A DNA stretch of 64,000 bases from Nitrospira sp. GTDB taxonomy: Bacteria > Nitrospirota > Nitrospiria > Nitrospirales > Nitrospiraceae. Both the position numbers and the translations under genes were made by a program. Positions 1 through 9,349 of the stretch are shown here, piece by piece. The stretch is taken from assembly GCA_029194665.1 (NCBI GenBank), contig JARFXO010000001.1, positions 620,001 to 684,000 on the forward strand. Direction: 5' to 3'. Position 1 is the first letter of the stretch. Each line of letters opens with the position of its first letter. The notes under the pieces are model-generated. The model made no database searches, was not told where the DNA came from, and saw nothing but the letters and a program-made list of their open reading frames with translations.

Positions 1-94
1 TCCCTAGGGGCCAGGAGAGGTTCAAAGCCTTGTCATGCAACGGTTTGACGACATACACTAGGAACGAATATTGATCGTCGGTAAGAGGGAAATG

Positions 95-1582
95 ATGGCG
101 TCGAGCGGGCCGTACCATGGGGAGTTCCTTCGTCGGATCGAGACAATTCCCACGCATGGGCTAGGGCTCTCCGTCGATATTCATGATCCAGACATCGCAA
201 GCTTGCGGCGAAGCCTACAAGAACGTCAAGTGTCGCCTGCCTTTCTGGAGGTGTTCCGTACGACACCCATGGCCTTGGTCTCCACCAGAAAAGAGGTCGG
301 CAACGGTCTCCTGACATATCATGGCGAAGGCTTATGGCTCACTCAGCCCGAGATGGTCGATTCCATGGAGTTTAAACAGGAAATCGCTGCGACTGCAGAA
401 CAACTGATGATCGTGCAAAGTGCCTGGCTGAATCATGAATGTGCGACAAAATATCTCGCCGGCTATTATTTCGGGACCTATCTTCCCCCGCTCTACACGC
501 CGTTAAGCGCGAAGGTGGTCGCTGATAATACACGATTGATCCAACATCTGCTCGATCAACAGTGCCTGTTGCCCAATGGAAGCACACCGTTGGTACTGCT
601 TGAAATGCCTCCACTTACGTACTTTGTCGCGGGGACGATGCCCATCCCACGATTTTTTCAGCTCATCAGCGAACAGGCTCCCTGTGGGTTGGTCTTGGAT
701 GTGGGCCATCTCTGGACGGTATTTCGATATTCTGGATTGCATCGAGGCGTGTCGCTTACACGATTTGTCGAGGAATTTCTCAATGAGTTTCCCATGGATC
801 GTGTGGTCGAGATTCACGTAGCGGGTCTGGCCGTTCATGCATCACACCGAATTCTCGATTCACGACTGAAGGGTGGTAGAGATGATGAGGCGCTTCCTCC
901 TTGGATCGATGCCCATGCTGCCCCCATTCCGACCGTCTTGTTCGAGATGCTCGATCAGATACTATGTCATCCTCAGCTTGCCAGCCTGAAGGGTCTTGCC
1001 TTGGAAGTGGATACGAAACCGGTCGACTTGATCGTGGATGAATTCGCCCAATTCTCCCGGCGCTATGAGGCGCTGTTCTCCCGGCTTGACAAGGCCAAAC
1101 AGGCCATACCGGAGTTCGATGCGTGCTCATTGTCGGAAGAGTCGAGGTCGATCCCTGACATGCAAACGCTTGGAGTGGCCTACGATCGATATGCACAGGT
1201 ACTGGCTGGGAAAACCCAGCCGGTAGGGTCGGAATGGAGCCAAGACCAGGCCAGTGTTCAAGATTTGGACTTCTATCGCTCCGTCTATCTTCCATATGAG
1301 ATTCTTCACTGGGGAGGAAAGGTGGAGGACATGTTTGTAGAATCCTGTCGTCGGCTTAGGGCACGCGACCTGTCGCTCGATGGATTTGTGGTGCTTTGGT
1401 TCAGTGAGCCCAGGCCTTTCTCCGGAACCTACGATTTCTTCTTGCTGAAAGTCGAACGGTTCGTGGAGTTTGTCCAGCAAGTGGCGCCGGAGTTGCGAGG
1501 CATTGTCGAGAGAGAGGCGGAGGAGCTGCGGTGTGCCTACCGGTTTGCCAACGAACCAGACGTTCTCCTGTACGAGAGCTGA
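95..1582 (+). CDS. DUF692/MNIO family TIM-barrel protein
   Basis: The protein is about 495 residues and matches the DUF692 (multinuclear non-heme iron oxygenase, MNIO) pattern. Metal-ligand type motifs appear in the expected order: YHGEG, LLEMPP, LVLDVGHLW, EIHVAG, DAHAAPIP and ALEVD. Known family members modify cysteine or asparagine of ribosomal peptides or act with small partner proteins, but no precursor peptide is visible here, so the substrate is unknown. A C-terminal extension of roughly 150 residues follows the barrel. ATG at 95 follows AAGAGGGA at sensible spacing; ATG at 92 and an upstream TTG at 71 are alternatives. The gene ends 1 nt before the dus ATG, suggesting one transcript. 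Confidence 0.75.
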   Translation: MASSGPYHGEFLRRIETIPTHGLGLSVDIHDPDIASLRRSLQERQVSPAFLEVFRTTPMALVSTRKEVGNGLLTYHGEGLWLTQPEMVDSMEFKQEIAATAEQLMIVQSAWLNHECATKYLAGYYFGTYLPPLYTPLSAKVVADNTRLIQHLLDQQCLLPNGSTPLVLLEMPPLTYFVAGTMPIPRFFQLISEQAPCGLVLDVGHLWTVFRYSGLHRGVSLTRFVEEFLNEFPMDRVVEIHVAGLAVHASHRILDSRLKGGRDDEALPPWIDAHAAPIPTVLFEMLDQILCHPQLASLKGLALEVDTKPVDLIVDEFAQFSRRYEALFSRLDKAKQAIPEFDACSLSEESRSIPDMQTLGVAYDRYAQVLAGKTQPVGSEWSQDQASVQDLDFYRSVYLPYEILHWGGKVEDMFVESCRRLRARDLSLDGFVVLWFSEPRPFSGTYDFFLLKVERFVEFVQQVAPELRGIVEREAEELRCAYRFANEPDVLLYES

Positions 1583-1583
1583 G

Positions 1584-2759
1584 ATGAACTTTTGGCTGAG
1601 CCTGCCGCGCCCCCTCATAGGGTTGTCCCCAATGGATGGTGTGACCGATGCCTGCTTTCGATCCGTGATCGCCCAGCAGGGGAAGCCGGATGTCAGTTTT
1701 ACAGAATTTACGCACGTCCATGACGTCTGTTACGGACCGGAGCTTCACTTGGAGACGCTTCTGTACAGCGAGAGGGAGCGTCCGATTGTGGCGCAGCTCT
1801 ATGGGAAAGACCCGGATCTCTTTTATTTGGCGGCACTGGTGGTATGTGATTTGGGCTTCGACGGACTGGATATCAATATGGGTTGTCCGTCGAAGAGCGT
1901 GGCGTCGTCCGGATCAGGCGCCGGATTGATCCGCACTCCGGAACTGGCTCGCACGATCATGCAAGCCGCCAAACGTGGAATCGAGGATTGGGCCGAGGGA
2001 CGGACTCTTGAAGAAGCGGGTCTTACGTCGGCGCGAGTAGCCATGTTTGAACGTCTGAATCGTCAGCGCGGCAAAACCGGCCCAACCCATCGACGCCAAG
2101 TACCCCTTTCCGTGAAGACGAGACTTGGTTATGACTCTGTGACGGTTGAGGGATGGATCGAGCAGCTCTTGGTGGAACAACCGGCCGTGATCTCGCTTCA
2201 TGGACGAACGCTCCGGCAAATGTACCGAGGCACGGCGGACTGGTCGGCCATTGGACGCGCTGCCACACTGGTGCGGGGAACCGAAACGTTGTTATTGGGG
2301 AATGGAGACATTCAGAGCCTTGACGACATCGCGGTACGAGTGCGTGAAACCGGCGTCGATGGCGTATTGGTCGGGCGCGGCGTACTTGGCGCCCCGTGGT
2401 TCTTTCGCTCAAAAGAGCAGGCCCGCATGCGAAGCCGTGGCATGAAGGATATCGACGTCGGACGAAATCCCGGTGAAGTTTCACTGAACGAACGTTTCGC
2501 TGTGCTGGTCGATCATGCGCAACAGTTCCAAGCGCTGGTCGGGGAAAAACAATTCTATCGTATGCGTAAACATCTAGGCTGGTATTGTAAAGGCTTCCCA
2601 CATGCCGCCTCCCTTCGCGCGCAGATGGTGCGTGTCTCTTCCGTCGAAGCACTCCATGCCCTCCTCGAAGATTTTCAAGATCGGCCAGATGCCATAGCGG
2701 CACTCTCCCAGGGCGAATCAGCCGATGAGCCGAGCCTGCTGGTCTCGCGATGCAGCTAG
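1584..2759 (+). CDS. dus: tRNA-dihydrouridine synthase
   Basis: FMN-dependent enzyme that reduces uridine in the tRNA D-loop. Visible signatures are the N-terminal SPMDGVTD flavin-binding segment, DINMGCPSKSV with the catalytic cysteine, VKTRLGYD, SLHGRT, GNGDI and GVLVGRGVLGAPW. The length of 391 residues is slightly above the usual 320-350 because of an insert after the GCPSK motif. An open frame extends upstream, but ATG 1584 is chosen because it sits directly behind the stop of the DUF692 gene and starts just before the barrel. The 3' end overlaps maf by 10 nt. Which Dus subfamily it belongs to (B or C) cannot be decided by eye. Confidence 0.88.
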   Translation: MNFWLSLPRPLIGLSPMDGVTDACFRSVIAQQGKPDVSFTEFTHVHDVCYGPELHLETLLYSERERPIVAQLYGKDPDLFYLAALVVCDLGFDGLDINMGCPSKSVASSGSGAGLIRTPELARTIMQAAKRGIEDWAEGRTLEEAGLTSARVAMFERLNRQRGKTGPTHRRQVPLSVKTRLGYDSVTVEGWIEQLLVEQPAVISLHGRTLRQMYRGTADWSAIGRAATLVRGTETLLLGNGDIQSLDDIAVRVRETGVDGVLVGRGVLGAPWFFRSKEQARMRSRGMKDIDVGRNPGEVSLNERFAVLVDHAQQFQALVGEKQFYRMRKHLGWYCKGFPHAASLRAQMVRVSSVEALHALLEDFQDRPDAIAALSQGESADEPSLLVSRCS

Positions 2760-3382
2760 TGCTGGCGTCGAGTTCGCCACGCCGCCGGGAACTCCTTGCA
2801 CTGTTGGGCCTTTCCTTCGAGGTGTGTCCGTCGGAGTTCCACGAGCATCCCGAGGTCGGGTTGTCGCCTGTCGAGCAGGTCAGGCGCTTCGCGCGTGAAA
2901 AGGCGAGATCCGTGGCGCTGGTGAGGCCACGAGCCCTCGTGCTCGGCAGCGATACGGTGATCGATCTCGAAGGACAACTACTCGGGAAGCCGGCGGATCT
3001 TGCAGACGCACGCGCCATGCTGGCACGCCTGGCCGGCCGTTCCCATCATGTCCATACTGCCGTCGCCTTATGCGGCCGAATGCGACATATTGAATCAGTG
3101 GAGGTTGCTACGACGGAAGTCCAGATGAAAGCGGACCTCGATCAAACGTACGAACGGTATCTTGCATCGGAGGAATCATTAGGCAAAGCCGGAGCCTATG
3201 CGGTCCAAGGACTCGGTGGAGACCTGGTGGAACGGATCATCGGCGACTATACGACCGTAGTGGGATTACCGCTGAAGCTTGTGACACAGCTGCTTCGGTC
3301 GGTCGGTTATCCTCTTCTCGTGAATGTCGAAGACCTCTATCGACGCAAGCCGTATGCGAACTGGAATCGGTTCGCGGTCTAA
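2750..3382 (+). CDS. maf: Maf family nucleoside triphosphate pyrophosphatase
   Basis: Hydrolyses non-canonical or canonical NTPs (dTTP/UTP type in YhdE-like members) to NMP and pyrophosphate. The Maf signature is complete: LASSSPRRRELL at the N-terminus, the GSDTVIDLEG catalytic region, GKP, and the C-terminal GAYAVQGLGG and GDYTTVVGLPL motifs. The 210-residue length is normal. The ATG lies inside the last codons of dus, so translation is probably coupled with it. Confidence 0.9.
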   Translation: MQLVLASSSPRRRELLALLGLSFEVCPSEFHEHPEVGLSPVEQVRRFAREKARSVALVRPRALVLGSDTVIDLEGQLLGKPADLADARAMLARLAGRSHHVHTAVALCGRMRHIESVEVATTEVQMKADLDQTYERYLASEESLGKAGAYAVQGLGGDLVERIIGDYTTVVGLPLKLVTQLLRSVGYPLLVNVEDLYRRKPYANWNRFAV

Positions 3383-3476
3383 TTGCAAAGGCAGGATGGT
3401 TCACCTACAATGCACAACATTCATCTAATTGACCGGGTCCTTGAGACCACTCCAGGTCGCACTAGTAAAGAAAAAC

Positions 3477-4124
3477 ATGGCTGTTCGCAAACAGATTGCG
3501 TCACTGGTGAGTCTGATCGGAGTCCTTGCGGCAGGGAACAGCGGCCTGTGGGCGATTGACGTCAAACTGTCCTCAGACGAGGCGCACAAAGCGCTGGAGA
3601 TTGGGCGAATGCCGATGGAAAAGGCCAATTCCCCCGAAGACGTGAAGAAAGTTCTTCAGCAAGCGTCCTTGGCGACTCGTGTGGGTGCCGACCCGGAGAA
3701 GGAACCCTGCGGCGCGAGCGCTGTTCTTCGAACCAAGCGGTATCGACTGGAAGCCTTTGGTCGCCAAGAGGCGGCAGAATCGAAGAAGCGGAAGACGGAC
3801 GTGCGCATGCCCGAGGAGTTCATCCAGAAAGTGATGGACATGCCCAACATGGAAATGGAAGTGCAGTTGTGCGGCGATGACGAGTATTTCGCCGAGGGCG
3901 CATTGATCGAATTGCAGCAAGGATCGAAGCGGGTCAAGCCTCTCGACATCGGCAAGGCCGAGCGAGGGCGAAAGAACGAAAGCAGCGGGCCAGCCTTCAG
4001 GTCACGGTTCACGGCCCTTTTCGCCTACGAACAGTTCGACCCCACCGCATCGTCCATCTTTGTCGTCAATCTGCAAGATGGAACAGAGATCAGAATTCCC
4101 GCCGACTTCTCTAAAGTGAAGTAA
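3477..4124 (+). CDS. exported protein of unknown function
   Basis: I do not recognise the family. A signal peptide is clear (AVRK followed by a hydrophobic stretch ending near GLWA), giving a mature protein of about 190 residues. The body is charged and mostly hydrophilic, with a heptad-like segment around MPEEFIQKVMDMPNMEMEV and a lysine-rich linker. ATG 3477 is taken because it precedes the signal peptide; the frame is open back to 3429. The last 130 codons recur at 8723-9169 as a truncated second copy with about 90 percent identity, so the gene was partly duplicated. Confidence 0.6.
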   Translation: MAVRKQIASLVSLIGVLAAGNSGLWAIDVKLSSDEAHKALEIGRMPMEKANSPEDVKKVLQQASLATRVGADPEKEPCGASAVLRTKRYRLEAFGRQEAAESKKRKTDVRMPEEFIQKVMDMPNMEMEVQLCGDDEYFAEGALIELQQGSKRVKPLDIGKAERGRKNESSGPAFRSRFTALFAYEQFDPTASSIFVVNLQDGTEIRIPADFSKVK

Positions 4125-4256
4125 GGACTGTCAGCCCCCGACTGTTGTGCCCTGGATTGGAACGCCCCTGTACCGCTACGGCCGGCGGTGCGGATGCTGT
4201 CCCGGCAGAGCGAATGTCCGGCCTTATGAGCCTCACGGTTCAGAAAATCTAGATGG

Positions 4257-4268
4257 GGTCAGACCTTG
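4257..4268 (+). repeat. Left inverted repeat flanking the RAYT gene
   Basis: GGTCAGACCTTG here is the perfect reverse complement of CAAGGTCTGACC at 5168-5179. Its first nine bases are themselves a small palindrome (GGTC-A-GACC), as in REP hairpins recognised by RAYT enzymes. It lies 33 nt before the RAYT start codon. Confidence 0.75.
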
Positions 4269-4301
4269 TATTGCGCCTCTCGATGAGCTACACTCCGCCT
4301 C

Positions 4302-5177
4302 ATGGCTCGCCCTCTGCGCATCGAATTTCCTGGCGCGCTCTACCACATGACTGCCCGGGGCAACGCCCGGCAGGACATTTTCCTGGATGACGAGGATCGG
4401 CAGCGGTTCCTCGTGGTGCTGGCACACGTCGTCTCCCGCTTTCAGCTTCGGCTGCACGCCTATTGCCTGATGGATAACCATTTTCACCTGCTGGTGGAGA
4501 CACCCGATGCCAATCTGTCGAAAGCCATGCGCCACCTCAATGGGGTCTATACTCAAGCCTTCAACCGGCGTCACGGTCGGGTCGGCCACGTGCTACAAGG
4601 TCGTTTCAAGGCGATCGTAGTTGAGCGGGACAGCTATCTGCTGCAGCTCTGCCGATACGTCGTGCTCAATCCGGTGCGTGCCAAGACCACCCGCAAACCC
4701 GATACCTATCCCTGGTCAAGTTACCGTGCAACGGCAGGCCTTGTCTCCGTGCCGCCGTTTCTAACGGTGGATTGGGCCCTGTCCCAGTTCGGGCATCAGC
4801 GGGCGGCCGCTCAGCGGAAGTACCGCATGTTTGTCGCCGAGGGCATTGCGTACAGCTCACCCTGGGAGCACGTTCAGGGCCAGGTGTTGCTCGGGAGCGA
4901 GCGGTTCGTCGAACGTTTGATGCTGGGACTACGGGACAAACGGCCCGTAAAAGAGATTCCAAGACGGCAACGCTTTGTGGGCCGACCGACGCTGAGCCAG
5001 CTATTCGGCAGACGTGCGCGGCCCGACCGGGCGCGACGCAACGAGATCATTCGTCGGGCGCACCTGAACTACGGCTATAGCCTATCTGAAATCGGCCATG
5101 CCGTGGGCTTGCATTATTCGACCATCAGCCGCATTGTGAATGTCCCAGCCTCGATGGATGCACATAGCAAGGTCTGA
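4302..5177 (+). CDS. REP-associated tyrosine transposase (RAYT)
   Basis: Y1_Tnp/IS200-like HUH nuclease of the RAYT class, which nicks and processes REP hairpin DNA. The N-terminus MARPLRIEFPGALYHMTARGN is diagnostic, the HUH motif is seen as NHFHLL (about residue 64), and the catalytic tyrosine lies in the segment LCRYVVLNPVRA. A C-terminal helix-turn-helix resembling the DnaA-type domain (YSLSEIGHAVGLHYSTISRIV) completes the 291 residues. The gene is exactly framed by 12-bp inverted repeats, the right one containing its stop codon. A decayed relative is present at 14590-14733. Confidence 0.88.
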   Translation: MARPLRIEFPGALYHMTARGNARQDIFLDDEDRQRFLVVLAHVVSRFQLRLHAYCLMDNHFHLLVETPDANLSKAMRHLNGVYTQAFNRRHGRVGHVLQGRFKAIVVERDSYLLQLCRYVVLNPVRAKTTRKPDTYPWSSYRATAGLVSVPPFLTVDWALSQFGHQRAAAQRKYRMFVAEGIAYSSPWEHVQGQVLLGSERFVERLMLGLRDKRPVKEIPRRQRFVGRPTLSQLFGRRARPDRARRNEIIRRAHLNYGYSLSEIGHAVGLHYSTISRIVNVPASMDAHSKV

Positions 5178-5179
5178 CC
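5168..5179 (-). repeat. Right inverted repeat flanking the RAYT gene
   Basis: CAAGGTCTGACC, perfect reverse complement of 4257-4268. The TGA stop codon of the RAYT gene (5175-5177) is embedded in it. Confidence 0.75.
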
Positions 5180-5355
5180 GTGATTCCACTCTTCCTAGTT
5201 GACACATCACCCGGCGCGCTCCTCTCTGAAGCGCTTAATCACCGATGTATCCGGCTTGCCGCGATGATAGATGATAGCAGGAGTGTTTCCCGCTCAAGCG
5301 AAAATCTGGTCCCGCTCATCACGATTTTGGGGGCGGATGCCTCGCGATCCCACGC

Positions 5356-6942
5356 TCACGTCGGGTTCCATTCAGCGGCAATGAATCGAAGCTTTCCACG
5401 GATGCCAGGAGTTGTACTGCTTTCAAAAGGGATCGGCAATTCGAGTCTCCCGCCCTTCAACAGGCGCGATGCGACAGGCTTGGTGGCTTCTCCCAGCTTG
5501 TCGCTTTGCCAATCATATTTGACGATCCAGTCGGCGTCCTCCGTCTGAGGCGGGACCATTTCGATGACGGCGGAGTCTCTGAAGAGATAGCCTCCCTCGT
5601 AATGCTGATTCAGCCACAACTTCCTTTCGATCTCGTAGTCCGGAACGCGGACACCCAATGTCAGGCTGTAGGCCAGGGAGGGTCGAGCTTTGTTCACCCG
5701 CGCCCGGTTGGCTAGGTAAATCGTTGAGAGATACAGAGGGGCACTCCGTTTCTTCTTCGCCGAGGCGGTCCAGTCTTGGTGGCTCAGGCAGGCGACCGAA
5801 TCCTCTTCCGCGACCCGTCGCGTGAGATACCAAAGCTTGCCTCGGGGTGAGGCCAGGACCTCGAACTGATACAGCGCGTTCACCTCCTTGCCCGCAGCCT
5901 CGGCGATCCGAATCTCTTCCGGCAAACGAATCTCTTCCACATCCACCCAGATATCGACTCGGACGTCGCCGAACAGAAAGCGCACGAGATTTTGGTAGGA
6001 CTCCTCGCTGTTGACGATGCCGAAATAGCCCGAGTGCGATCGGTAGACGAACGCCTTGGCGCTCGGATCGGACGGTTGACCATTGGCCTTGGCGCCACAG
6101 ACACAGGCGTTTTCGATTCGTACCAGTCCGTCGCTGCCGTGGCCGACGAACGTTCGCGAGAGTCCTTGCGCAACCTCATAGTCGTTCCGGTTCGTTCCGA
6201 TGAGACAGAAGACTTTGTCCGACGGAAACGCGGTTTCAGGCAGCCAATCCACTCGCCCGGTCTTCTTGTAGAGAGCCTCTACACTCAAGTACTTGGCCAT
6301 GCGGTCTCGATTGAAATTGTTCATGTCGTCGAGACTCAGCCATGGCGGAACGTTGATACCTGCCACATCGATTCCATTGTGAGGGGTCGCATAGGTGAAG
6401 AATTTATCGACATATTGACGCGCCTTTGGCTTATCAAGCGCGGGATTCTGCAAGAAGGCTCGGCAGACCAAGCCTCCCATCGAGTGGGCGATCAGGTAAC
6501 ATCGAAACTGCTCGGGCGTCACGTTGTTCTTTGGCTCTTTGCACACCAGATCTCGGACGCGCAGTATGAGATTGCTCAAACCCTTGGCGAAATCTTCGAT
6601 CGGCGGTGTCTTCCCACTTCCCAGTAGGGTTGACGCCGGGTCGTAGTAACGATACACGATGATCGACTGCCGGCTGATGCCTCCGATCCAGCTGTCGTCT
6701 ACGATATCCATCCCGTCGGTGAACACATCTGTATAACCAAAATCCGATCCCAATCGGACCACGGGCGATTCAAAGATGAACTTTCGGGGCGGTCGTTCCT
6801 TATCCGGTGTCGCGCGAAAGACCGTGGACCCGAGATTGAAGCCGCAGAATGGATCAGCGGTGGTTTCGTCGATCTCTCCCTTTGTCATGGCATAGCCGCG
6901 AACATAAATGATGGGATGCAACGCCGCGTCCTCCGTAGGCAT
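5356..6942 (-). CDS. alpha/beta hydrolase, PGAP1/lipase-like
   Basis: A 528-residue protein with an N-terminal alpha/beta-hydrolase domain. It starts PIIYVRGYAMT (oxyanion region) and has a nucleophile elbow AHSMGGLVCRAF near residue 150, as in PGAP1-like esterases and class-2 lipases; a histidine in the VGHGSDGLV region may complete the triad. The C-terminal 200 residues are a separate beta-rich domain I do not recognise. No signal peptide is visible. ATG 6942 is preceded by GAGGAGGTGATT, an unusually long match to the anti-Shine-Dalgarno sequence, which decides the start over an upstream in-frame codon at 6993. The gene stands alone between RAYT and the amidohydrolase; substrate unknown. 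Confidence 0.65.
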   Translation of the reverse strand: MPTEDAALHPIIYVRGYAMTKGEIDETTADPFCGFNLGSTVFRATPDKERPPRKFIFESPVVRLGSDFGYTDVFTDGMDIVDDSWIGGISRQSIIVYRYYDPASTLLGSGKTPPIEDFAKGLSNLILRVRDLVCKEPKNNVTPEQFRCYLIAHSMGGLVCRAFLQNPALDKPKARQYVDKFFTYATPHNGIDVAGINVPPWLSLDDMNNFNRDRMAKYLSVEALYKKTGRVDWLPETAFPSDKVFCLIGTNRNDYEVAQGLSRTFVGHGSDGLVRIENACVCGAKANGQPSDPSAKAFVYRSHSGYFGIVNSEESYQNLVRFLFGDVRVDIWVDVEEIRLPEEIRIAEAAGKEVNALYQFEVLASPRGKLWYLTRRVAEEDSVACLSHQDWTASAKKKRSAPLYLSTIYLANRARVNKARPSLAYSLTLGVRVPDYEIERKLWLNQHYEGGYLFRDSAVIEMVPPQTEDADWIVKYDWQSDKLGEATKPVASRLLKGGRLELPIPFESSTTPGIRGKLRFIAAEWNPT

Positions 6943-7152
6943 AATCACCTCCTCGGTACGTGATGAATGCAATCGACTTCTGACAGACCACAAGATTGTG
7001 AAATGATGTCAGAAATCCTTTAGGCACCAGACCACCCTGTTTCTGTCATCGACCCGGCCTATGCGGGACCAGGAGATCGCGCCGAGGCATATGGGGCAAG
7101 ACGGAGCACTGGTGGATAGATGTAAACATAGCTTGAAAACCCTTCGTGCCAC

Positions 7153-8556
7153 TCACTTACGGGGCGCCCGGACGACGTCCCGTAGGCGAGCCGCCGAGGC
7201 TTCGGCTGCCTTGACCACCTCCATCCTCGACAAGCCGATGAACTGTCCGTTGGCCTTGAGGGCTCGGCCATCGACAAAGACGAATGTAACGTTGGACGGT
7301 TGCGTGTTAAAAACGAGCTGGCTGACCCAGTCAAACCTCGGGGCGAAGTTCACGCCACTCGGGTCGATAATCATGAGATCCGCTTTCTTGCCGGGCGTGA
7401 GCGAGCCGATGCGGTCGCCGAGGTCCAGGGCCTCTGCGCCGCCAAGAGTGGCCATGCGCAGCACATCCGCCACCGTCGGATAGATGTCTGCCCGTCGCGT
7501 CTTCGCCCGCTGGAGCCCCACGGCGGCCCGCATGTCGTTGAACATGTCACTGGTATCGTTGGTGGATCCGTCTAGGCCCAGACCGACCTTTAACCCAGCC
7601 GCATGCAGATCGGGTAGACGGATAATCCCCGAGGCCAGTCTCATGTTGCTCAATGGATTGTGTGCGACCCGGACGTCGTGGTTGGCGAGCAAGATGATCT
7701 CTTCATCGGTCAGATGAATCGCATGGTTCACCAGCAGGTTCCCGCGTAGATCCAACGCCCCTGATTGTTCCAATGACTGAATCGGCTCGCTGTCGCGTTG
7801 TTTGATATGCTCGAGCAGGTGAACATTGAGTTTTACGTCCCACTCACGAGCGAGCTGGGCTGCCTCCATCAGAGAGGTCAGGTTCTGCATTCCGGGGGTC
7901 CCGGCAAGTTGGAGTGTCGCCAAAGGATTTGGTCGGATGAGGTCCTCATACAGACGCTTCAGCAGAGGTCGTTCGTCCTTTCTCGGTGTCGGGGCATATA
8001 CGAACCGCAAGCCCGATTCCTGCAGTGCGCGCACGTACTCATGCGCGACATCGAACTTCAATCCGCCGGCCCAGTCGACGACCGTCGTGACGCCGGTCCC
8101 GATCAGGTCCAGCGTGCTCAGGCGGACAGCAGCGTAGACATCTTCCGATGTGAGTGCTCGATAGGCCGGCCAGGTGCAGTCCTTGAGCCAACCCAGGAGA
8201 TCTTGATCTGAACAACCACCTCGGATGACGGACTGGACGAGGTGGTTATGGAGGTCCACGAACCCTGGCAGCACAATTGCCCCGGTCGCGTCTATCACTG
8301 TCGCATCGGCGGCGGAAAGTCCCTTCCCCACCGCGACGATTGAATCTCCAGCGAAGAGCAGGTCCGCGTTCGCGAGTGTCCCCAATGGGCCTTCACCGAC
8401 CGTAGGATCCATCGTGATGAGGAGCCCGGCATTCTGGATGAGGGTGCGAGGCACAGTTGAAGCAGGCGACTCGTCGCTACGAGCCATGCTGGGCGCGGTT
8501 CCCTGCCACAGCGCCACGAGGAGGAAGAGCACGAGAAGCACAGTGAGACCTCGCAA
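7153..8556 (-). CDS. secreted amidohydrolase (cytosine deaminase/chlorohydrolase-like)
   Basis: Metal-dependent amidohydrolase of 467 residues. A Sec signal peptide (hydrophobic LTVLLVLFLLVALW, cleavage near SMARS) places it in the periplasm, unlike most relatives. Metal ligands are visible as DLHNH, KLNVHLLEH, NHAIHL and GLDGSTNDTSD, matching the AtzA/TrzN/SsnA-type subgroup with a single metal. The C-terminal GSLTPGKKADLMIID is the usual small beta domain closing the composite fold. Its substrate (deamination or dechlorination of a heterocycle or guanine-like compound) cannot be read from the sequence. No operon partner. Confidence 0.82.
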   Translation of the reverse strand: MRGLTVLLVLFLLVALWQGTAPSMARSDESPASTVPRTLIQNAGLLITMDPTVGEGPLGTLANADLLFAGDSIVAVGKGLSAADATVIDATGAIVLPGFVDLHNHLVQSVIRGGCSDQDLLGWLKDCTWPAYRALTSEDVYAAVRLSTLDLIGTGVTTVVDWAGGLKFDVAHEYVRALQESGLRFVYAPTPRKDERPLLKRLYEDLIRPNPLATLQLAGTPGMQNLTSLMEAAQLAREWDVKLNVHLLEHIKQRDSEPIQSLEQSGALDLRGNLLVNHAIHLTDEEIILLANHDVRVAHNPLSNMRLASGIIRLPDLHAAGLKVGLGLDGSTNDTSDMFNDMRAAVGLQRAKTRRADIYPTVADVLRMATLGGAEALDLGDRIGSLTPGKKADLMIIDPSGVNFAPRFDWVSQLVFNTQPSNVTFVFVDGRALKANGQFIGLSRMEVVKAAEASAARLRDVVRAPRK

Positions 8557-8722
8557 CAGGTCGAACTACGTAGCCTGGGAGTATGGCACAAGCGTTCCAG
8601 AAGGTGGAAGGCAGAATTCTTGATTGTCTATAAAAGTACGTGGCTGGTCTGTGCGGACAGCGCAAAGAAAAGAGGGGCTGGACTTGCACCAAACAGATCG
8701 AATACATCGTGAATCCTAAGCA

Positions 8723-9169
8723 GGAAGAGAATGCACAATTCAAGGTCCGACCCGAAGATTCACTCGTGTCCTTCACACCAAGCGATGCCGACTGGAAGCC
8801 TTTGGTCGCCAGAAGGCGGCTGAATCGAAGCAGCGGAAGACGGACGCGCGCATGCCCGAGGAGTTCATCCAGAAAGTGATGGACATGCCCAACATGGAAA
8901 TGGAAGTGCAGCTGTGCGACGATGACGAGTATTTCGCCGAGGGCGCATTGATCGAATTGCAGCAAGGATCGAAGCGGATCAGGCCGATCGACATCGGCAA
9001 GGCCGAACGGGGGCCGAAGAACGAAAGCAGTGGCCCTGCCTTCAGGTCACGGTTCACTGCGCTCTTTGCCTATGAACAGTTCGACCCCGCTGCATCGTGG
9101 GTGTTCGTCGTCAATCTGCAAGACGGCAAGGAGATCAGAATGCCCGCCGATTTCTCCAAAGTGAAGTAA
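8723..9169 (+). pseudogene. 5'-truncated duplicate of the 3477-4124 exported protein
   Basis: In the frame ending at 9169 the translation is near-identical to the last 130 residues of the 3477-4124 product, including LEAFGRQ and MPEEFIQKVMDMPNMEMEV and the shared C-terminus PADFSKVK. A stop codon at 8717-8719 and absence of a signal peptide show that the 5' end is missing. ATG 8852 could still give a 105-residue cytoplasmic fragment. The two copies are in direct orientation and bracket the RAYT, hydrolase and amidohydrolase genes. Confidence 0.75.
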
Positions 9170-9349
9170 GCGGCACTTCCGTTCAGACTTCTCAGCAGTA
9201 GTTCGTTTACCCTGCAGCAGCGATGGCTTGTTCTGCCTCCTGTGGCCACTCAACCTGAACAAAACCGGCGTATCAGGCGATGGCGTCGCGCATGCCCTCA
9301 ACGGAATTAAGCTCGATGCCTATCGTCGCCATGGATACTCTTTGCTGAA

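Noticed and set aside
45..74. Possible promoter TTGACG with TATTGA before the DUF692 gene
   Set aside because: The -10 match is poor and the upstream gene context is outside the window.
2023..3018. 331-residue minus-strand open frame across dus and maf
   Set aside because: Antisense shadow; both dus and maf are certain.
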